Assembly (NCBI GenBank): GCA_959606905.1
Contig: CAUHML010000066.1
Location: forward strand, 1 to 16,491
Length of the DNA stretch: 16,491 nt
Reading direction: 5' to 3'
Source: an uncultured Bacteroides sp.
GTDB taxonomy: Bacteria; Bacteroidota; Bacteroidia; Bacteroidales; Bacteroidaceae
The position numbers were made by a program, and so were the translations under genes. The notes under the pieces are model-generated. The model saw only the letters and a program-made list of their open reading frames with translations. It did not search any database and was not told the origin of the DNA. Of the stretch, positions 1 through 7,625 are shown one piece after another. Position 1 is the first letter of the stretch, and every line of letters starts with the position of its first letter.

Positions 1-290
1 ATTTGTATATGTTTCATATATTTAAAAATATGATAGTCACAATTTAGTTTAACTTTTGTCTAATTGCTGTCAGTTGTCTGTTTATCAAGTCCTAAGTGAC
101 AAGCCCTATCTTGATGCCTCCCCGATACTATGATAAGGTTGCGTAAACTTTTCCTATTCGATAATTGACCAAAAGTTGGTGACAACGAGTAAAGTGATTT
201 ACATATTTGCCATCACTATTCTATATACAAGTTAGTCGAAATGAACCTATCCATAGATGCGGTCTAAAGGTATAAATTCAAGTTCGTTGA

Positions 291-321
291 TTTGGTTACT
301 TCTAACAGCTGGCTAATTTTC
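291..321 (+). promoter_or_regulatory. Candidate Bacteroides promoter, distal
   Basis: TTTG at 291-294 is followed after 19 bases by TAATTTTC at 314-321. This is one mismatch from the Bacteroides -7 consensus TAnnTTTG, at the accepted -33/-7 spacing. If used, it would give susC a leader of roughly 180 nt that includes the inverted repeat at 404-446 as an RNA hairpin. The call rests on pattern only, in AT-rich DNA. Confidence 0.25.
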
Positions 322-403
322 AAATACTTCAAAGAGCTATTGAGATTTTTAGTGATAACTAATGGATGCAAATATAGAATTAAATTCATTATTGATGAAT
401 CAT

Positions 404-446
404 AAATCATGCATTGCAAGATTAACGCTCCATAAATGCATGATTT
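404..446. repeat. Perfect 12-bp inverted repeat upstream of susC
   Basis: AAATCATGCATT (404-415) is exactly reverse-complementary to AATGCATGATTT (435-446), with a 19-nt spacer. Each arm also contains the self-complementary hexamer ATGCAT. The right arm ends 28 bases before the -7 box at 474. It could be a pair of regulator half-sites for PUL control, or an RNA hairpin if transcription starts further upstream. There is no T-tract after it, so a terminator is unlikely. Confidence 0.6.
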
Positions 447-473
447 CCTATGCTTCCATATCCCTATTTTACA

Positions 474-482
474 TAGTTTTGC
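474..482 (+). promoter_or_regulatory. Candidate -7 promoter box for susC
   Basis: TAGTTTTGC matches the Bacteroides -7 element TAnnTTTGY perfectly and lies 26 bases before the susC ATG. No good TTTG element is found 19-21 bases upstream, so any -33 box is degenerate. That would fit a regulated promoter that needs an activator, possibly bound at the inverted repeat just upstream. This is inferred from sequence only. Confidence 0.4.
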
Positions 483-508
483 CCACAAATCATTAAATCA
501 TTTATATT

Positions 509-3500
509 ATGAATAGAAAATTATTTTTTTATGGTGCATTCATTTTTATGTTATGCATTCCCAGTAATTCTGTGGCTGCAGAGGTAAACACTCTTTCTAT
601 AACACAACAAAAGAAACAGATTACAGGTACTGTTGTAGACAGTGAAGGGATTCCAATTATTGGAGCAAACATTTCTGAAAAGGGAACAACAAATGGAACA
701 ATTACCGATATTGACGGTAGATTTGCTTTATCGGTATCATCAGGCTGTGAAATCACCATTTCATTTTTAGGCTATAACACACAAACGATGAAAGTGAGGA
801 CAACGACAAATCTGCATATAATTTTGACGGAAGATACGCAGATATTGAATGAAGTAGTTGTGGTGGGTTATGGGTCGCAAAAGAAAGCTAATTTAAGCGG
901 TTCTGTATCCGCTGTAAACTTTGACGAGATTGTCCAAGTACCGGTATCAAATACGAGTACAATGCTACAAGGGCGCATGCCGGGAGTAACCATCATATCG
1001 GGGGGGGGACAACCGGGGAAAAATGATCCGACAATTAATATTCGTGGAATCGGTACGTTGGGCAACACAAACCCGATGGTCATTATTGATGGTATGGAGA
1101 GCTCGTTGAGCAATGTGGCACCGAATGACATTGAAAGTGTTACTGTTCTGAAAGATGCGGCTTCAGCTTCCATTTATGGTGTAAGGGCGGCCAATGGAGT
1201 CATATTGGTAACCACTAAAAGAGGGAAGAAGGAAAAGCTCTCAGTCTCGTATGCCGGCAATTTTGCATTGCAGCAGGCTACCGTTCTACCCGATTATTGC
1301 AACTCATGGGATTGGGCTAAATTGTATAACGAGACCCAAGGGTATGAGAAGTACACCACCGATATGATTCAGCAAATGAAAGACGGTTCCAACCCGGATG
1401 AATTCGCGAATACGGACTGGAACAAGGAAGTGTTCCGTACGGCATTCATGCATACTCATCATTTGTCCATCAGGGGCGGTACCGAGAAAGCCTCTTATAT
1501 GAACTCTCTCGAATATTTGGATCAGGACGGTATAATGATAGGTACCAGTAACAAAAGACTGAACTTCAGGTCCAACATAGACTATACCGTCAATAAGCAT
1601 TTCAGTTTCGGCTTCAATCTGTCAGGAGGTAGAGACCGGATTGATGAACCGTATCAGGGAACAGGAGGTGGAAATGGAATTATGAGAAAGCTATATTGGT
1701 TCACACGTCCTACTGTACCTGTCAAATATTCCAATGGCCTATGGGGAGCAGTGGACGGAAATGCGGGTGCCGGTATGGTAGCCATACATAATCCGGTAAA
1801 GGCTGCATATATAGGTGATCATTATGAAGAGAATTACCGTTTTGACGGAAAGGCTTTTGCAGAAATTACCATTTGGAAAAACCTGAAGTTCAAGACAAAC
1901 CTTGGGGCAAAATATAGAAGCTATTTTAGCTCTTCTTTCACGCCTACCGATTATTATTATGATTCGGACGGGAATGTCGTACAGGAGGAACTGATTAATT
2001 CTGCCTCCAAGTATACTAAACTGGCCTATTCTTATTTGAACGAGAATCTCCTTACGTATAACTTTAAAATCAAAAAGCACAGTTTTTCATTGTTGGCTGG
2101 TCATTCTGTCCAGTTCGAGCGTTATGACGAACATAAAGGCAGTATTGAGAGTTTCCCTAATAATGAAATCTATCAGTTGTCGGCAGGGAGCAAGAATCCC
2201 GGAGTGTCAGGAAAAGCTGTGGAAACTGCGTTGCAGTCATTTTTCGGGCGAATAAACTATGATTGGGATGGGAAATACCTGTTGGAGGGAAACGTACGCA
2301 GAGACCAGTCCTCGCGTTTGCCCAAAAACAATAGGGTGGGAATATTCCCTTCCGCTTCAGCAGCATGGAGAGTTTCTGAAGAATCTTTCATCAAAGATAA
2401 TTTTCCTACAATTTCCAATCTGAAATTAAGAGGTAGTTGGGGAACGTTGGGAAATCAAGAAATTGATGATTATGCATATGTGCAATTAATCAATACTGGG
2501 CAGAACTATGTTTTTGGCAATGGCATTGCGGGAGGTGTGGCTGTCACTAACCTTAGCAACTCCAATATCAAGTGGGAAACCACAGCTATGACCGATTTCG
2601 GATTGGACTTGTCATTGTTTGATGGAAAACTGGAATTTACAGCGGACTATTTCTATAAAAAGACATCGGATATATTGCTTTCACTTCCAATCAATGCAAC
2701 ATTGGGAAATCTGAATGCTCCCAAGCAGAATGCGGGCAAAGTAGTCAATAAAGGGTGGGAACTGACCGCTACATATCATGATAATATAGGAGATTTTAAC
2801 TATACTGTTTCGGGAAATCTGTCGAAAATCAAAAATGAAATTCTAGATGTCAAGGGCTTGGAGTGGTATAGTGGAAATGCGATTTATCGTGCCGGAATAC
2901 CAATTGGTAGTTACTATGGATATATTGCTGAAGGCTTGTACCGTAGTGAAAAAGAAATAGAGGAGGGGCCCAAACGTTTCAATGGGGTTGATGTGGCACC
3001 GGGTGACATAAAGTATAAGGACATCAGTGGCCCGAATGGCGTACCAGATGGACAAGTAGATTCTCAATATGATAGGGTGGTCATCGGTTCTCCGTTCCCC
3101 GATTTGACTTATGGTTTTAATATATTTGCCTCATATAAAAATTTTGACTTCTCTTTATTTTTTCAGGGAGTTGCTGGCGTAGACCGTTTTTATAAAGACG
3201 CTCCAAACCAAGGAAATATTCTGACAGATTGGCTGGATAGGTACGACCCAATAGAAAACCCTAACGGTAATATGCCTAGAATGAAAGGAACACAGAATAA
3301 TGAAACTTCCACTTTTTGGATGAAGGATGCTTCCTATCTTCGTCTGAAGAATCTGGAATTGGGCTACAACATCCCTGACTGTTTGTGTCAAAAGTTTGCA
3401 ATACAACGTATGAGAGTATATTTTACAGGATTGAATTTACTGACTTTTACTCAAGTAAGGAACTGGGATGCTGAGAAATTTGCAGGTGATACGGAAAATT

Positions 3501-3553
3501 TTAATTACCCTCAATTGAAATCTTATTCTATCGGATTAAATATAACCTTTTAA
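509..3553 (+). CDS. susC: SusC-like TonB-dependent outer-membrane glycan transporter
   Basis: This is the outer-membrane barrel that imports oligosaccharides with its SusD partner, powered by TonB. The 1014 residues are of usual length. There is a Sec signal peptide (residues 1-24, ending SVAA), a carboxypeptidase-D-like beta-sandwich (about 38-108, starting ITGTVVDSEG and including GRFALSVS), and the typical NEVVVVGYG segment at 114-122. The plug domain follows to about 236 (NIRGIGTLGN, VLKDAASASIYGVRAANGVI), then a beta-barrel ending in SIGLNITF with the terminal Phe of outer-membrane barrels. There is no N-terminal STN domain, so it is probably not coupled to an anti-sigma/ECF pair. susD starts 11 nt after the stop. 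A run of nine G residues (1000-1008) lies in codons 164-167 and is in frame here. The substrate cannot be read from the sequence. Confidence 0.97.
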   Translation: MNRKLFFYGAFIFMLCIPSNSVAAEVNTLSITQQKKQITGTVVDSEGIPIIGANISEKGTTNGTITDIDGRFALSVSSGCEITISFLGYNTQTMKVRTTTNLHIILTEDTQILNEVVVVGYGSQKKANLSGSVSAVNFDEIVQVPVSNTSTMLQGRMPGVTIISGGGQPGKNDPTINIRGIGTLGNTNPMVIIDGMESSLSNVAPNDIESVTVLKDAASASIYGVRAANGVILVTTKRGKKEKLSVSYAGNFALQQATVLPDYCNSWDWAKLYNETQGYEKYTTDMIQQMKDGSNPDEFANTDWNKEVFRTAFMHTHHLSIRGGTEKASYMNSLEYLDQDGIMIGTSNKRLNFRSNIDYTVNKHFSFGFNLSGGRDRIDEPYQGTGGGNGIMRKLYWFTRPTVPVKYSNGLWGAVDGNAGAGMVAIHNPVKAAYIGDHYEENYRFDGKAFAEITIWKNLKFKTNLGAKYRSYFSSSFTPTDYYYDSDGNVVQEELINSASKYTKLAYSYLNENLLTYNFKIKKHSFSLLAGHSVQFERYDEHKGSIESFPNNEIYQLSAGSKNPGVSGKAVETALQSFFGRINYDWDGKYLLEGNVRRDQSSRLPKNNRVGIFPSASAAWRVSEESFIKDNFPTISNLKLRGSWGTLGNQEIDDYAYVQLINTGQNYVFGNGIAGGVAVTNLSNSNIKWETTAMTDFGLDLSLFDGKLEFTADYFYKKTSDILLSLPINATLGNLNAPKQNAGKVVNKGWELTATYHDNIGDFNYTVSGNLSKIKNEILDVKGLEWYSGNAIYRAGIPIGSYYGYIAEGLYRSEKEIEEGPKRFNGVDVAPGDIKYKDISGPNGVPDGQVDSQYDRVVIGSPFPDLTYGFNIFASYKNFDFSLFFQGVAGVDRFYKDAPNQGNILTDWLDRYDPIENPNGNMPRMKGTQNNETSTFWMKDASYLRLKNLELGYNIPDCLCQKFAIQRMRVYFTGLNLLTFTQVRNWDAEKFAGDTENFNYPQLKSYSIGLNITF
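1000..1008 (+). repeat. Nine-G homopolymer inside susC
   Basis: Nine consecutive G residues encode the end of Ser164 and Gly165-167, in the early plug domain. The reading frame is intact at this length. Long G tracts are prone to slipped-strand changes, and a one-base change here would truncate the transporter shortly afterwards. Confidence 0.8.
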
Positions 3554-3564
3554 CAATACACGTC

Positions 3565-5169
3565 ATGAAAACGAACATACTTTTTATTTCTGTCATATTT
3601 TTATTTGCCACAAGCTGCTCTGACAGTTTCTTGGACAGAACTTCACTTAACAATATATCCGAAGATACATTCTGGAAAACAGAAGAGGATGCCTTGTTGG
3701 GTCTTGCAGGATGTTATGATACTTTTCAATCTATGTATTATGAAGGCCCATGGGGAATAGGTATTATGCAATATGAAGCAATTACAGATAATGCCTATTT
3801 CGGTTGGGGACATTCATTGGATGATATTTGTAGAGGTATTCATACTCCACAGACAGGAGTCATATACGATTTCTTTAAAATGCATTACAAAGGAATAGCT
3901 AGATGCAATAAATTTATAACAAATGTAGAATCCATGGTTTTTGATGAAGCCAAGAAAAGAAGGATGCTTGCAGAAGTAAAAGTGTTAAGGGCCAACCATT
4001 ATATGCATTTAAGCATGACTTTTGGGGACGTCCCCCTGATAACAGAACCACAAACGGTTATCAATGCCAATGTTCCTAAAACATCCAGGGAAAGTATTGT
4101 TTCTTTTATAATAAACGATTTAAAAGAAGCCGCAACAGCATTGCCTACACAAGACAGAATTGCCGGTGGTGAGTACGGGCGTTTATCAAAAGGTGCAGCT
4201 TTAGGTCTATTGGCGCGTGTATATTTGTATAATGATATGTTTACAGAGGCTGCTAAAGCTGCTAAAGATGTCATTGATATGAACTACTATGAGCTATATC
4301 CGGATTATGGCAGGTTGTTCACACCGGAAGCCGAACAATCTAAGGAGATTATTATGTCGGCTTGTTTTGAAAGAGGGATAAAGCCTCGCGAAGGAACTCG
4401 TATCGGTCGATGGAAAGGTATCGTTCCTCCACCATTTATTGTTCCCTTACCGGATTTGCTGGATGATTATTATTGTATTGATGGACTTCCTATAGACAAA
4501 TCCCCCTTATTCAAGGGAGATATAACACAGCAGCCTATATATAAGGATAATGTGCATAATGATTTTCTTAAGGATACACAACGATATGTAAATAGAGACC
4601 CACGTATGGGATTTTCCATTATAACTCACCGAACTCCCTGGATTAAGGGTGAAATTATAGAAAATGGACAAGTACTGTATGATGCCAAGAATTACACTCT
4701 GACGCGTTGTCATTTCCGTAAATGGGTGGAAGAAACAGATTTGGAGATGGAAGATATGCCCCAAGACGTATACACCCTTCGTTATGCAGACATTCTGTTG
4801 ATGAGGGCTGAAGCTTTGGTCAGGACTGGTAATTATGATTATGATGAAGTATTGGGACTCATAAACCAGATAAGACAACGTCCCACTGTCATGATGCCTA
4901 TAGTTCAGGACGTTGAAGGAAAAACAAAAAGATTGAATAGTGACGAACTATTTGAAATTATAAAACATGAAAGAAGAATTGAACTTGTATACGAAGGCCA
5001 TCGCTATTATGATCTGATACGTTGGGGAGAGTTGGAAAGAGCATGGGGAGAGATTTTTGTTCCGGTCAACCTGAGGCACTATTTGGGACAGAAAAGCTTG
5101 GTATGGCCATTGCCGGAAAAGGAAATTGAAATAAATGACTTGTTGGAACAAAATGAACTTTGGAAGTAA
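3565..5169 (+). CDS. susD: SusD-like surface glycan-binding lipoprotein
   Basis: This is the surface lipoprotein that caps the SusC barrel and captures glycan. The 534 residues start with a lipoprotein signal (FLFATSC, with Cys18 as lipidation site) followed by SDSFLD. Acidic residues just after the Cys fit export to the cell surface in Bacteroidetes. The body matches the RagB/SusD family. The N-terminal SusD-like part has TFWKTEEDALLGLAGCYD and an alpha-helical TPR-like core with EVKVLRANHYMHLSMTFGDVPLI and GRLSKGAALGLLARVYLY. The C-terminal part has LRYADILLMRAEAL, the INQIRQR stretch, and the family hallmark KHERRIELVYEGHRYYDLIRWGE. It follows susC by 11 nt, so the two are surely cotranscribed. 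Divergent binding-site loops prevent any substrate assignment. Confidence 0.97.
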   Translation: MKTNILFISVIFLFATSCSDSFLDRTSLNNISEDTFWKTEEDALLGLAGCYDTFQSMYYEGPWGIGIMQYEAITDNAYFGWGHSLDDICRGIHTPQTGVIYDFFKMHYKGIARCNKFITNVESMVFDEAKKRRMLAEVKVLRANHYMHLSMTFGDVPLITEPQTVINANVPKTSRESIVSFIINDLKEAATALPTQDRIAGGEYGRLSKGAALGLLARVYLYNDMFTEAAKAAKDVIDMNYYELYPDYGRLFTPEAEQSKEIIMSACFERGIKPREGTRIGRWKGIVPPPFIVPLPDLLDDYYCIDGLPIDKSPLFKGDITQQPIYKDNVHNDFLKDTQRYVNRDPRMGFSIITHRTPWIKGEIIENGQVLYDAKNYTLTRCHFRKWVEETDLEMEDMPQDVYTLRYADILLMRAEALVRTGNYDYDEVLGLINQIRQRPTVMMPIVQDVEGKTKRLNSDELFEIIKHERRIELVYEGHRYYDLIRWGELERAWGEIFVPVNLRHYLGQKSLVWPLPEKEIEINDLLEQNELWK

Positions 5170-5214
5170 TTTCCTTTTTAAGTAATTCTTCTTGTGATCA
5201 AACCGAATACAAAT

Positions 5215-5283
5215 ACACCGTCATCGCTATTTGGTTGTTTTATACTCGATTTCATAATAGGCAGGAAAGCGATGGCGGGGTGT
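5215..5283 (+). promoter_or_regulatory. Long-arm hairpin between susD and the first enzyme gene
   Basis: ACACCGTCATCGCT (5215-5228) pairs with AGCGATGGCGGGGTGT (5268-5283). This gives 13 Watson-Crick pairs plus one G-U, with a two-base bulge and a 39-nt loop. It lies in the 137-bp gap after susD and ends 23 nt before the next start codon. There is no T-tract, so a Rho-independent terminator is unlikely. An mRNA processing or stability element that lets susCD be expressed above the enzymes is a reasonable guess. No promoter consensus was found in the gap. Confidence 0.5.
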
Positions 5284-5306
5284 TTGGGACTTAAAAAGCA
5301 GAGAGC

Positions 5307-7622
5307 ATGAAGAATTTTTTGGGATGCATCTTTTTTTTCGCAATCTCTATATTGCATACATACGGACGCATAGCAAGGCAGACTATAGGCGAACTGAAGG
5401 AGTTTGAATTGTCAGACATCAGACTGACGGAAAGTCCTTTTAGAAGTGCCTTGCTGCTGGATAAGCAATGGCTGTTTTCTCTGAATCCTGACAGACTGTT
5501 GTCAGGATTCAGGCAGGAGGCGGGATTGGCACAAAAAGCCTCTAAATATGGGGGATGGGAAAGTCGGGGAGTGACAGGACAGACTTTGGGACACTATCTT
5601 TCCGCTTTGGCGATGATGTACGCTTCAACAGATGACGAAGGAGCGCTTGAACGTATCAGATATAGTGTGAATGAACTGGATGTTTGCCAGCAGGCATTCG
5701 ACTTCCATGGTTTGTTCGCTGCTTTCCCGAATGCTAGAAAGTTGTTCCAGGAAATATATCGTGGGGATATCCGGACTGAAGGCTTTGACTTGAACGGTAG
5801 TTGGGTACCGTTCTATACCATGCATAAGCTGTGTGCCGGACTGATAGACGTATATCATTATACGTCGGACCGACAAACCTATAAGGTGCTTTCTCAACTG
5901 GCAGAAGGACTATACGCCCTTTTCGCGCAGTTGAGTGATGCACAGATACAGAAAATCCTAATTTGTGAGCATGGAGGAATCAATGAGTCGATGGCGGAAC
6001 TCTACAGTTTGACCGGTGACAGGAGATTCTTGGAACTTTCTTTGCGTCTGAACCATAAAGCTTTTGTAGAGCCGCTGGCTACCTCAAGAGATGAACTGAA
6101 AGGCAAGCATGCCAACACACAGATACCTAAAGTGGTAGGCGTTATCCGCCAATATGAGTTGACCGGCAATAAAGAATTATATGATATAGCCGACTTCTTC
6201 TGGCATACGGTCGTCCACAACCATTCGTATGTAATTGGTGGAAATAGTGAGGCTGAGCATTTTGGTGTACCGGGACGGATTTGTGACCGAATCACTGATA
6301 AGACATGTGAAAACTGTAACACATACAACATGTTGAAGCTGACCAGACACCTTTTCTGCCTGAATCCCGACATTTCCAAGGCCGATTATTATGAGCGCGC
6401 CTTGTATAATCAAATACTGGCATCACAGAATCCTGAGGATGGTATGGTCTGCTATATGTCTCCTCTTTCCGCAGGTTCACAACGCAACTATTCCACCCCG
6501 TTCGACTCGTTCTGGTGCTGTGTAGGCACTGGTTTGGAGAATCATGTACGGTATGGCGAATTTATCTATCATACGGACGAACAGGATAATCTTTATGTGA
6601 ATCTCTTTATCCCGTCTGTATTGGATTGGAAAGCGAGGGGGATACGTTTCGAACAAAAGACAGCCTATCCGACATCGGACACTGTCCGTTACATGGTCAG
6701 TTCTTCCTCAGGAAAACAGAAATTTACCCTTAATCTGCGTTATCCGGGATGGGCGGAAGACAATGTCTCCCTTTTTGTCAACGGGCAGCGGCAAACTGTC
6801 TGTGCGGTCCCCGGAGAATACATCCCTATCACCAGAAAATGGAAAGACGGAGACAGAATTAGTATTGTCATTCCTAAGAAAGTGACTTCGGAAGCCGCAT
6901 TGGGCGATGACAGTTTAAGGGCCTATCTGTACGGTCCAATTGTTTTGTCTGCTGATTTTGAAGGAAAAAATTATTCCCATTTCCCTATGGTGGTTACAGA
7001 TGACATAGAAAATGCCTCTCTCTCTTTGAAACCTGCAGGCAAACCTTTGGAGTTTATCCTGGAAGCGGCCCGCCCTTGTACCATAAAGATGAAGCCTTAT
7101 TATCAAATGGGTGGAAAACCGCTGATGGTCTACTTTGAACATTACACCATTGAAGAGTGGACAGCCAGGAAGGATGAGATTATGATGAAACAAGATAGGG
7201 AAAAATGGATAAAGGAACAGACGGTGTCAAGCTTTCAGCCAGGAGAGATGCAGCCGGAACGTGACCATGACTTCAAAGGAGAAAAGACTAGAACCGGAGA
7301 ACTCAATGGCCGGAAATTTCGGAAAGCGGTCAACGGAGGATGGTTTTCGTTCGAGATGGAAGTTCGTCCGGACATTTCTCAGGATCTGCTAGTTAGCTGC
7401 TGGGGAAATTTGGGAGACATCTATAAATTCAACGTTGAGATAGACGGCATCTCCATTGCAACGGTCATTATCCACTGGTGGGGAAATACTTTTGTGGACA
7501 AGTTGTATCATATCCCTTTTGAGTTGACTGAAAACAAGAAGAAAATAACAGTATCCTTTAAGGCTCTTGACAACAGAAGTGTAGCTGGACCGATATTCAA
7601 TTGCAAAATAATAAAAAGATAA
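5307..7622 (+). CDS. DUF1680 glycoside hydrolase (GH127/GH146 type, beta-L-arabinofuranosidase-like)
   Basis: This is an exported glycosidase of 771 residues with a Sec signal (about 1-20) and no lipobox. The (alpha/alpha)6 barrel spans about 30-430, with beta-sandwich domains after it. A conserved C-terminal module at about 660-771 (GGWFSFEMEV, LVSCWGNLG) is common in GH146-like proteins. The GH127/GH146 mechanism uses a zinc-bound cysteine nucleophile. In HypBA1 the key residues are Glu322 (acid/base) and Glu338, Cys340, Cys417 and Cys418. The matching residues here are Glu317 (GGNSEAEHFG), Glu335 and Cys337 (TCENCNTYNMLKL), and Cys404-Cys405 (FWCCVGTGLENH), with similar spacing, so it should be active. 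The NTYNMLKL and CCVGTGLENH wording is closer to GH146 than to GH127. Beta-L-arabinofuranosidase activity is the default guess, but GH127 also includes an aceric acid hydrolase. The start is preceded by an AG-rich GCAGAGAG. Confidence 0.9.
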   Translation: MKNFLGCIFFFAISILHTYGRIARQTIGELKEFELSDIRLTESPFRSALLLDKQWLFSLNPDRLLSGFRQEAGLAQKASKYGGWESRGVTGQTLGHYLSALAMMYASTDDEGALERIRYSVNELDVCQQAFDFHGLFAAFPNARKLFQEIYRGDIRTEGFDLNGSWVPFYTMHKLCAGLIDVYHYTSDRQTYKVLSQLAEGLYALFAQLSDAQIQKILICEHGGINESMAELYSLTGDRRFLELSLRLNHKAFVEPLATSRDELKGKHANTQIPKVVGVIRQYELTGNKELYDIADFFWHTVVHNHSYVIGGNSEAEHFGVPGRICDRITDKTCENCNTYNMLKLTRHLFCLNPDISKADYYERALYNQILASQNPEDGMVCYMSPLSAGSQRNYSTPFDSFWCCVGTGLENHVRYGEFIYHTDEQDNLYVNLFIPSVLDWKARGIRFEQKTAYPTSDTVRYMVSSSSGKQKFTLNLRYPGWAEDNVSLFVNGQRQTVCAVPGEYIPITRKWKDGDRISIVIPKKVTSEAALGDDSLRAYLYGPIVLSADFEGKNYSHFPMVVTDDIENASLSLKPAGKPLEFILEAARPCTIKMKPYYQMGGKPLMVYFEHYTIEEWTARKDEIMMKQDREKWIKEQTVSSFQPGEMQPERDHDFKGEKTRTGELNGRKFRKAVNGGWFSFEMEVRPDISQDLLVSCWGNLGDIYKFNVEIDGISIATVIIHWWGNTFVDKLYHIPFELTENKKKITVSFKALDNRSVAGPIFNCKIIKR

Positions 7623-7625
7623 GAT

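Larger units (their letters stand above)
1..508. other. Non-coding leader upstream of susC
   Basis: This AT-rich stretch has no convincing gene on either strand. Short open frames here, including one of 74 codons on the minus strand, have no recognisable family features. It holds a perfect 12-bp inverted repeat (404-415 / 435-446), a Bacteroides -7 box (474-482), a weaker full promoter candidate (291-321), and a small hairpin at about 168-188 (ACCAA-AAG-TTGGT core) that lacks a T-tract. It is best read as the regulatory region of the PUL operon. Any regulator gene would lie to the left of the window. Confidence 0.7.

Noticed and set aside
368..376. Perfect TAnnTTTGC -7 box on the minus strand (TATATTTGC)
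   Set aside because: It has no -33 element at the right distance and no gene to its left in the window. Such boxes are common by chance in AT-rich DNA.
264..488. Open frame of 74 codons on the minus strand in the leader
   Set aside because: It has no recognisable domain, an AT-driven composition (Ile, Leu, Asn, Lys, Ser), and covers the susC promoter region. It is best explained by chance.
5331..5338. Run of eight T residues in the signal peptide of the DUF1680 gene
   Set aside because: Poly-Phe codons in signal peptides readily give T runs in AT-rich genomes, so there is no special reason to propose phase variation.
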